From assembly GCA_015680685.1 (NCBI GenBank), contig MNCI01026977.1:164633-228632 (forward strand): 64,000 bases of DNA, written 5' to 3'. Positions 56,106-64,000 of this stretch are shown piece by piece. The notes below the pieces were generated by a model that made no database searches, was not told the origin of the DNA, and worked only from the letters and a program-made list of their open reading frames with translations. Made by a program: the position numbers and the translations under genes. The stretch's first letter is position 1, and each line of letters begins with the position of its first letter. Source of the stretch: Gnetum montanum. Taxonomy: Eukaryota; Streptophyta; Gnetopsida; Gnetales; Gnetaceae.

Positions 56106-58919
56106 AAACACCATGTAAGATTCTATGAACTTTTTCCTTTAGTTTTATCATGATTTTTTTATTGCATAAAACATCACTAGCCTCTCCATTTTGACCATAT
56201 TTATTTGCTTAAGGTGACATCATTCAAAAGTTCATGCTTTAGTTGCAACCTTGAATGTGAAACTAAAGCTAAAATTTTTAACTTATGTCTACAAAGATGC
56301 CTTGGATCTATTGGACCAGTATTAGAATTCCTTTATCAATTTTTTTTTTAATTTATAACTCCATGTTGCCTAATAGAATTTGAATTTGTGGCTCAAGAAT
56401 ACCAAACCAAAACTCTTACAATTAAGAACATGAAAAATTTCTAAGGTTGCCTTCTAATGCTATTGTGAGTGCATGTGTATGTGTATGCACATTTGCAGTG
56501 AGCATGCATACATGTGAACATGCATTGTAGACAAAATTCTAACTATTCCTATAGCAAACAAAAACTCAAAAAAAAAAAAAAAAAAAAAACTTGCAAAATT
56601 AAAAACTTGAAGTTGCAACCTCTTTTTTATTATTTCCAGTGCATACCACTAATTTGCTCATCTCACCTCAATTGTGATCAAAGTTATTTTTTATATTATT
56701 TAAACATATATTCTTGCAACTTGTTGGTAGGCAAGGGTGCGACCCAAGGATACATAAGCATGATGGATGATGATCATCAAATATGCATGTGCTGGCAACC
56801 TTGCATTAAGGAATCCCTAAGGAAACTTTTATGCTTTTCCCTTAGCTAACATCTCGTTGTTCACTAGCTTTTTGTAATAAATAAAGACTTGAGAGGGTAC
56901 TTCTAAAAGATGGCAAGATTTTATTCTTTTCCTACTCAATAGGGAGGTTTTTTATCTTGAAAATTGAAGTTGAGAAAACTATGTTTATTGATAATAATTA
57001 ATTATGAGAAATAAGAAGTCAAATTGTGAATATATGATAACATGGTAATTTGTAGATGTAGCTATATTATACATAGAGGCATATCACTAAGTGCAAATGT
57101 ATAGTTTGTAAGTTAAAACATGAAGGTATATCCACAAGCATAGACTTCTCCGTAGACAATTCCATTAAATGTATGTCTCAAATATGTTATATTATTAGAA
57201 TGAACATGAATGTTAGTCCTTTTATTGATATAAAAGTTATGAGACACAACCAAACACCAACACTTATATCTCCATTTAAAAATCAATTATATTGATTACA
57301 TTATTATGTAAACGGTTGTTGCTTATAAATCTCTTAACATAAAACTTGCATGTTGAGACCAATAAACACACTCGATCTTCAACAACACAATGGAGATTAT
57401 TGGAATATACTTAGGAAATTTTATACTGCAAATATTCAAACTCTAAATGATATTTTATTAATAGAAGTAGATATGTTTCCCAAGGAAGATGTAGCTCTTT
57501 GTTAATTTATTAGATTTTATTAAAAAATGCTAAGAGAAAGGATGGTTTCATAAGGGGAAAAATAATTTTAAAAATGCCATTTTTAAAAGGAAGATTTAAA
57601 TTTGAAACCAAGTAACCTAGAAGAATGATTTCAAAGAAGACTTTTAATAAGATGTAGAAATAGATTACAATAAAAAATCAAGTTTACTTATTTTTCAAAG
57701 AGGCCAATGCATATGTGGGTTTTGTATAAATGTAGTAATAAATGCACATATCTTTCACATTAATTGATTGAGTCTTGAATCTATAATTCCTTAAATACTG
57801 AGCTTTTCGAGATTCACTAAAAACACATCCAAACTTTATAAAAATTGTTTGTTTATAGTATACTCTTTCAAGTCATTTAAGTAATAAGGCATTTCCAATT
57901 CGTAAATTCCCAGGAACAAGAAAGCATATTCCGTATTACTGCATTTATTTCTTTGCAATTTCTACATGAGCGTGCCGTTTCACTTGTGTGGAATTGTGAA
58001 TTTGCAATGCAGGAATGAATCCTTACGGATGCTAGATCAACCCAAAGCATCCAGAGAAACATTCTAGTTTCTATCAATCCCACAAAAGTGATTCTATAAA
58101 ACAAAGAAGCAACTACTCGTCCGCGGAGCACGAAGACCTGACCAATCTAATGAGATGAGAGCATTTGCACTATAATGAGATGAGAGGGTATTCATGTAAG
58201 TGGCCCATGCTACACCAAATACGGGGAGGGACCTGCTTTAAAACTTAACTAACCGTTCAACGAACCAGCTCCAGCTTGTGGTTTTGACAGGTTGTCGTCA
58301 GCGTCGCAAGTCTATTTGTTTTTGTTTGCTGCAACTTGTCTCTCGTTTTGTGGTAAAATGCGAACTCTGACCAACAGGTTGCCGTCTGATTTATGATTCC
58401 CTCTCCCACTGCGCTGTCATAGAAGTATGCACCGTACCAAATATGGTCGAAGTTAAAAGTAATAATTTAACGAACATGGTGACGCATTAACCACGACTCA
58501 ATGATTTCTTGTTTACAATGCTGCTAACGTGTTATATGGAAAGCAGTGCCTTTCAACTGGGTGAATAATTGCTGCCAGACATACCGCATCCCAAGTTTGG
58601 CCCGCCTGAGTTGACTTGGTTGACTTTTAGTAAATACCTTATATTTTACGGTTTAAGCTTTTTTTTATCCACTTTTAAACAAGGCGTGACAGAACGGTCA
58701 TTTTTTTCCGTGATTCTCACGGCAACCCGACTTGACAACTTTGTTCACTTTTTAAACTATGATGCAAAGCACTGCTTCTTCTCAAAAATATACATTATTC
58801 AATTACTTCTCTATATTTTATAATTGAACTCAACCACAATAACCAAGATCATTATCATCGTAATAATGCCTGTGATCCTAATAAATGGACCCTAATAAAT
58901 GGAAATTTAACAAAGTTTA
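56106..58919. other. No recognisable gene
   Basis: AT-rich DNA with a 22-base A run near 56570. Open readings at 56514-56849 and 57877-58131 lack any family motif. Confidence 0.4.
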
Positions 58920-59340
58920 CACTTTTTTTTTATGTGGAGAAGATCAAAGGATTTACTTAACATGACAAGAAGATTGATTTGGAGTTCCCTTCGATTCCAC
59001 AATCTAAGCTCACTAAAGGTGCAAAGATTCACAACTCACAATTGAACAAAAAAAGAGAAAGAGATCTTCATTTTTGCTTTAAAGAAAATAAATACAATAC
59101 ACAATGGAAAAAACACTCCCACGAATAGACAATCTATTAATCAAACCCTCGCTTCACTTTGGCGATACAAGGATGATTATCAAAAGAATGATGTCTAAAC
59201 TCAATGTTCAACAAGAATGCTCTCTCACTCTCTCAAGCTTTTTCCAACTCAATTGCTATATGATACCTTGCTTTAGGCCATATTCAACATTTAAAATGAC
59301 CTATGGACTTCCCTTGACCCTTGGACTTCCTATTTAAAAC
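58920..59340 (-). repeat. Possible LTR relic of another family
   Basis: The minus strand has a TATA-like TTTTAAATAGGAAG, then GAGAGAGTGAGAGAGC and a T-rich end, an arrangement common in copia-type LTRs. No boundaries or target duplication found. Confidence 0.25.
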
Positions 59341-59466
59341 CATGCACTTTTCAAAAAACTAATTTTTAGCGGATTGCAAGTGTCGATGGCTAGCATCTTC
59401 CTATTCCTTGTAGAAGCCATCAGGTGACCGAACTACAACTTGCACCATTTTACACTAGTAAAACAT

Positions 59467-60391
59467 TGATGAAGTGCTATATAGTCGATGCATCGACTAG
59501 GCCGCATATACGGGGCCCCGTATACGCGGCTACGTTGACGGGGCCCCGTATACGTGGCTGCGTTGACAGGGCCTCGTCGATGCAACCTTCCTGCATCGAC
59601 AGGGCTCTGTTTACGTAGCCACCTATCTCGGCCTATAAATAAGAGGGCCTTTCGCCTCATTTAGGAATCCTTTTGTCATTTGTAGCTAGACTCTTTCAAT
59701 TTGTTTCTGTAGGAGGTAGATTATTTTCCAAGTGTATGCCCGCAGTGTGATGCTTGTAATTGTACAGAACCTTTATTCAAGTGTGACGTACTTGGACATG
59801 CACATGATCGGCAATAAAGATCGAGATTACTTCATCATTGTAGCATTCACTTAGTTTAATTGTTAATTGTTTTTGTTATTTATTGCTTTCTTAGTTAATA
59901 TTTATTGCTTTCTTGGTTAATATTTATTTATCATCATTTACTATTCCTGTTGTTAAATGCGGAATGAGTACGACTTAATCACGAGCATTTAAGTGTGACT
60001 ACTTGGCAAACCAGTAGCGTACCTAGGATCTGTGCTTGGTAATCCCAGTAGTAGTCGTGCACGAGGTCCAAGATGTGTACGGATGATTAAGGAACGGATA
60101 CTCATCGCACTTAGGCTAGCTTAGACTCATTTCCTATTACTCATTAGTTTAATCAATATTATTCTCCATTGTCTCTAGGAGTAGCATTAGTTTAGGATCA
60201 CATCATACGCCTCACTCTGGACTAAACCATACATGACAAAGCAAATACTAGTCCAGGTGGGAAGACAGTGAACTGCGATCAACATGTAATGATCTAGATA
60301 CCACAACTAGCTTATTTGCGGAGTTCGACCGGATCATGCATGAACACTCGTATTCGTATGGTTGGGCGTAGGGATACCTCGCCGCTCATCA
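59467..60391 (+). repeat. Solo LTR (925 bp) with chimeric U3 and R-U5
   Basis: Starts TGATGAAGTGC, ends GCCGCTCATCA, and is flanked by the target duplication AACAT (59462-59466 and 60392-60396), with no internal region. U3 (to about 59730) has the B/C-type CGTATACG and CGTTGACG repeats, the TATA box CTATAAATAAGAGGGCC, and TATTTTCCAAGTG. From about 59745 the sequence is A-type instead: CAGTGTGATGCTTGTAATTG, GTACTTGGACATGCACATGA, AATAAAGATCGAGATTAC, on to the end. Confidence 0.93.
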
Positions 60392-61029
60392 AACATTAAT
60401 ATTTTTAGTTAATGTTTTTCTATGGATTGGGACTTGTTATGATGTGTAACCTTAAATTGCAACCTCACTATGACTCATAAGGGCTAGTAATTGGATAACA
60501 AACATCAAAAATTACAAATTTCAACTTTGGTTGCAAACTATGGTAGACTATGATTGCGTGTAGTCCAACCCAAAAAAGAAGTTTTATTAATAGTAAAAGA
60601 GTATCAAATACATAAACCACATTAAGTCATGGAGACAAAAAATATGGAAACCTTAGATTAGTGAGGATGAAACTTTGGGAACCATCCTCATAAATGGTAA
60701 CCATTTGTGAAAGGGAAAAACCCAATGTGGGGAACTACCATCCACCAAGACCAACTGACCTAGTACAAGAGAGAGTGGCAAAAATTTGGACAAGGCAAAT
60801 AGTGCTCGATAATAAACAAAGAGACTCTCATTTAGTGACTCCACTCAAATTTAAGAAGGGAAGCTTCTATGCAGAGATTTCTATTGAAGAAGGTGGCTTG
60901 AATGCACGGGTCTTTCCCAAGGCTACAAGAGATGAATCAACTAATGAATTTCCATTTTGAACTTTGATGCTTGAGATTTGAGTTGGAAATGAACGAGGCA
61001 GAAGATACACAATTTCTCCATCATTTTTA

Positions 61030-61400
61030 GATGACATATATTAGAATAGTCAATCCTTGAAAGATAACATTACATCTATGCTTCCAAATATAATATAGAA
61101 TAATAGGCCTAATAATGTTCCACAAAAATTTAAAATTAGAAGTGGTGGCCGAAAAGCCAAATATAACATCCTCTTGAGATAGCTTGCACGATGGAATTAG
61201 TTTGGAAGCCCATGTCCACATGTTGTGCTTGGGGCAATGCCAAAACACATAAACAAAATCCTCTTTACCACCATAGAGAGGGGGCAAGTAAAACTATGAA
61301 TCCCAAGATATTCGAGACATTTGCTGATCGGTAAACCTTGGTGAAGGAGACACCTGAGGAACTACTTAATTTCAGCTGCAATACGTAGTAAGGTTGTAGT
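61030..61400 (-). pseudogene. LINE zinc-binding (zf-RVT) domain relic
   Basis: Minus strand: FLRCLLHQGLPISKCLEYLG, then after a frame change DFVYVFWHCPKHNMWTWASK and LYYIWKHRCNVIFQG. This is the C-terminal zinc-binding region of plant non-LTR retrotransposons (pattern: LL..GLP...RL...GI..CP.C...E...H.FW.CP....W.W, with IWK.R...IF). Confidence 0.78.
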
Positions 61401-61594
61401 AGCCTATCTAGCTATAGAAAAACACGAAATGACTTCAAAAAGCCCTCAAAGCACAAACATATATACTGTAAAAACTCCTAAAATATATTGAAGATAAAGA
61501 ATTACCATAGAGCATGGGTTAATGTCTTCATCAAAGTTAGCCGTTTGAGCCACCTATCACGGTCTATATATATATATATAGATGCAATATGAAT

Positions 61595-61660
61595 AGTCAC
61601 GAGGACTACAAATCCCTGATCCCCAGTTCAAGTCTGGGTATCGCCGCCACAATCTGTGCA
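61595..61660 (+). repeat. tRNA 3'-half-like relic
   Basis: CCCAGTTCAAGTCTGGG forms a perfect T-arm (5-bp stem, 7-base loop) followed by TATCGCCGCCA. An anticodon-arm-like AGGACTACAAATCCT lies before it. The 5' half is replaced by a TA repeat, so this is a SINE or tRNA pseudogene remnant. Confidence 0.45.
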
Positions 61661-62315
61661 TATATATATTTTATTTTAGATAAGGTTTTACAAATTATAA
61701 TAATCTACAAAACAGAGCCGCATCCAGATCCCGCGGAGATAGCAATCAATTCTTTTCCTTTTTTAATTTCATGCGTCAGTATTCGAACATAGTTGCGTGC
61801 ATGTTCGTTAATTTGCACATCACAAGAATGCGTCTACCATTCTATTGATACCATTGCAAATTTGGCATACTGTACGCACGTGGCATCCCGCCTCACCGGT
61901 GGCACTGTGACCAAGAACCGCATTGATTTCATCAAAATTGACGCTTCTTCAATAAGATAATCTTATCTAGCATTTATATTTAGCCTCCAGAAAAGTCCCT
62001 GCGTCAGCCTCCAACGCACCGAATCTGGATATTGTCCCCATCGAAATGAATGGATGTACAGATGTTAAAAATTAAAAGGATGGGCGAATGCTTAAGGGAC
62101 TCAACTAGGAGCCCCAGGAATATTTCATATCCAGGAATTAAAATACGGTAAGGAATATATCTGGGGTGAGTAAAGGACATTATTCTGGATATTGTAAGCT
62201 CACGGCGTATTGCGGTTGGAGTTTTATACTCCAAATCCCAAATTGAATTGAGTGGGGCGTTGAGCCGCTGAACACGTGGTCGTAATGACGCCAAACATTC
62301 ATACGTCAACGGGAT

Positions 62316-62479
62316 AATGTGGTCCAAATCCTTTGGGATACCCCGGGAATTCGTTAAAGGTTATGATTCAAATGTGGTCCAAATCCTTTGGGATACCCCG
62401 GGAATTCGTTAAAGGTTATGATTCAAATGTGGTCCAAATCCTTTGGGATACCCCGGGAATTCGTTAAAGGTTATGATTC
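62316..62479. repeat. Tandem repeat, 3 copies of 55 bp
   Basis: The unit starts AATGTGGTCCAAATCC and contains GGGATACCCCGGGAATTCG and GTTAAAGGTTATGATTC. Starts are at 62316, 62371 and 62426. The copies are essentially identical, so the expansion is recent. Confidence 0.95.
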
Positions 62480-63189
62480 TTGATTTGAAAGTTAAGTTAT
62501 GGCTTTGATTCTGGAGGATAATGTTGAGTTATAAAGTTTTAATTGGACTATATATCTTAGGGTCCCCCACCTCCACAAAACCCCATTCTACGCCACACAC
62601 AAAGTAATACATTATGTAATCATGTAATGTGCAACCATGTCAAAGTACTTGGATACAAGTTATATGGTTAGAGGAGGTATATATGAAAGTGTAATTTTTA
62701 ATTGCATTCATTGAGAATCCTTAGATCTATTGACTTAGTTTCATGATTACTTTTATTAATTTTTTTTAAATTCATAACTTAGTGATACTTATCAAACCTA
62801 TGATTTTATATATGCTTTAACATAATCTTTAAGATCAACACAAGTCACATATTTTAACTAAGTGAACTATGTATTTCACATTAATTTTTGAAGATAAATC
62901 ATTGAAAAGACCATATTTTCTCTTATATGGAAGAATCAAAATATTGTTGCTGTGTGTGTGTGAGATTTGTGAAAAGAAATTTAGTTCATTCATTCACATG
63001 CATAAAATCTTTCTCTTTATCTAGTTCTATGTAATCCTATGTAATGATTTTGGGGATGCCTTTTTAGGTTTTCATCCTTAAAACCAATATTGAAAACCAT
63101 CATCTTTAAGGTAAGAAAAGGATTAGACCTTACAATTGTTTAGAAGCTTCTGATTACATTTTCACTTCCTACTAAAGGCTTACTATTAA

Positions 63190-63660
63190 TAAAAAAGAAA
63201 AACTATAGAAAAAACATTTAGGAATTCATATGAAGCATTGGTTATTCAATAAGACTTGTTGTCTTATATGGTGCTAAATGTTGGGTGGTACAAAAGAGAC
63301 ACAAAAAACAAATCAATGTTGCAAAAATGTGAATGCTTCAATAGATGTTGAATGTTACAAAAAACACTTGAAATGGCTTCTATTTCAAATAAGCTACAAT
63401 AATGGTGACTTAGATGGCTTTGATATGCACAAAAAAGATTAGATAATGAACCTATAAACAAAGGTTATTACATCATTGTTCCAAAAAAGCCAACAAAGGG
63501 AAGACCAAAGAAGGCATGAAAAAAATGATTGAACATGATTTGAAGAAACTATAAATAAACAAAGATCTAACTCTTCATAGAGGTAAATGATGAAAAACAA
63601 CTCAGTTACCTGAACCCATTTAGTTGGGATAAGGTTAGAATAATGATAATGATGATATGA
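63190..63660 (+). pseudogene. 3' end of an RTE-type LINE
   Basis: Reads VVLYGAKCWVVQKRHKKQIN, VAKM, later KGKTKEGMKKMIEHDLKKL and LNPFSWDKVRIM, the C-terminal RT region of plant RTE elements (LYG.ECW..KK.HE.K..VAEM; GRP..TW......DL). It ends in ATGATAATGATGATATGA, a simple 3' tail typical of RTE. Stops throughout. Confidence 0.78.
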
Positions 63661-64000
63661 AGTATCAATTGTTGAATGATGTCACTTTGAACTAACAAGG
63701 GAAGATTCCAAAAAAAGAGTAACATTGGGTGGAGGGAAAGGAGGGCCCCCACCTTGTTAATAGAATCAACATTATCAAAAAATTATCTCTATATCTTAAC
63801 TAATAGTTGCAAGAAAATTATTAGTAATTAGAATATCTTGAATATGTTGTCCATTCTAAAGATTTGGTATGTATTCATCATTTGATAGCCTTCATCAACA
63901 TTTTTTATTATGAAGAACTATTTGAAAACCATCTAAATCAATAATTTGTTTCTATGAGATCTTAGGAACATATATATCTTTCCCCTTATTCATTAAAGAA

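Larger units (their letters stand above)
60392..64000. other. AT-rich interval with LINE and tRNA-like relics, no gene
   Basis: Apart from the relics and the tandem repeat listed separately, no gene is recognised. The 60694-60960 reading (88 codons) shows no family motif. A TA microsatellite is at 61564-61580. A SINE-like 3' piece resembling 49900-49980 is at about 62482-62552. Confidence 0.45.

Noticed and set aside
61595-61660. Functional tRNA gene
   Set aside because: Only the T arm and part of an anticodon arm are present; the 5' half and a matching acceptor strand are missing.
62316-62479. CRISPR-like array
   Set aside because: Repeats are directly adjacent with no unique spacers, in a plant nuclear context.

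Overview
The window is nuclear DNA from a large-genome seed plant. It has one clear host gene, an intronless ZF-HD homeobox transcription factor (51715-52509), set in a GC-rich island. Everything to its left is nested LTR retrotransposons, and the AT-rich DNA to its right holds LINE, SINE-like and gypsy relics plus one solo LTR. The plant-specific gene family, the 9-14 kb Ty3/gypsy elements, their age and the low gene density fit a gymnosperm-like genome. That last step is inference, because no species marker is visible.

Layout of 1-49007. The elements are one extended Athila/Tat-like Ty3/gypsy group: a PBS matching TGGCRCCGTTGCCRGGGA, gag, a DSG protease, an FMDD reverse transcriptase, RNase H, integrase and then a long third ORF (ORF3). 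I call them A-F. A (3838-12629, +, TSD GATAT) has gag and ORF3 but no pol. B (19465-32009, +, TSD GGCTC) and C (34532-49007, -, TSD ACAAA) are full length but broken by stops. F (1-2527, +) is the 3' end of an element that begins outside the window. D (-) is split by A and reaches the left edge under F. E (-) is the oldest layer: its 5' LTR is at 32666-33532, and its gag is cut by a probable solo LTR (X, itself hit by B) and by D. The nesting is E>X>B, E>D>A and E>D>F. C also carries its own insertion (43545-44702, TSD CAAGG) with a 610-base sequence gap.

Layout of 49008-64000. RTE-type LINE and tRNA-derived relics lie at 49008-50640, next to a perfect inverted repeat that is probably a misoriented contig. 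The ZF-HD gene follows. Then comes a long stretch without recognisable genes, holding a chromovirus RT relic (55500-55890), LINE pieces (55990-56105, 61030-61400, 63190-63660), a solo LTR with TSD AACAT (59467-60391) and a 3 x 55 bp tandem repeat (62316-62479).

Most interesting signal. In A, B and C the space between gag/pol and ORF3 looks like a separate transcription unit: a block of palindromic repeats matching that element's own LTR U3, a TATA box, a short leader, a GT splice donor (intact only in B), a second copy of the polypurine-tract motif, and an acceptor-like site abutting the ORF3 ATG. The palindrome type differs between families (GATATC in A; GTATAC/GTCGAC in B and C), yet within each element the LTR and internal copies match. 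This suggests a coevolving internal promoter driving a spliced ORF3 mRNA. A second strong signal is the solo LTR at 59467, whose U3 is B/C-like while its R-U5 is A-like.
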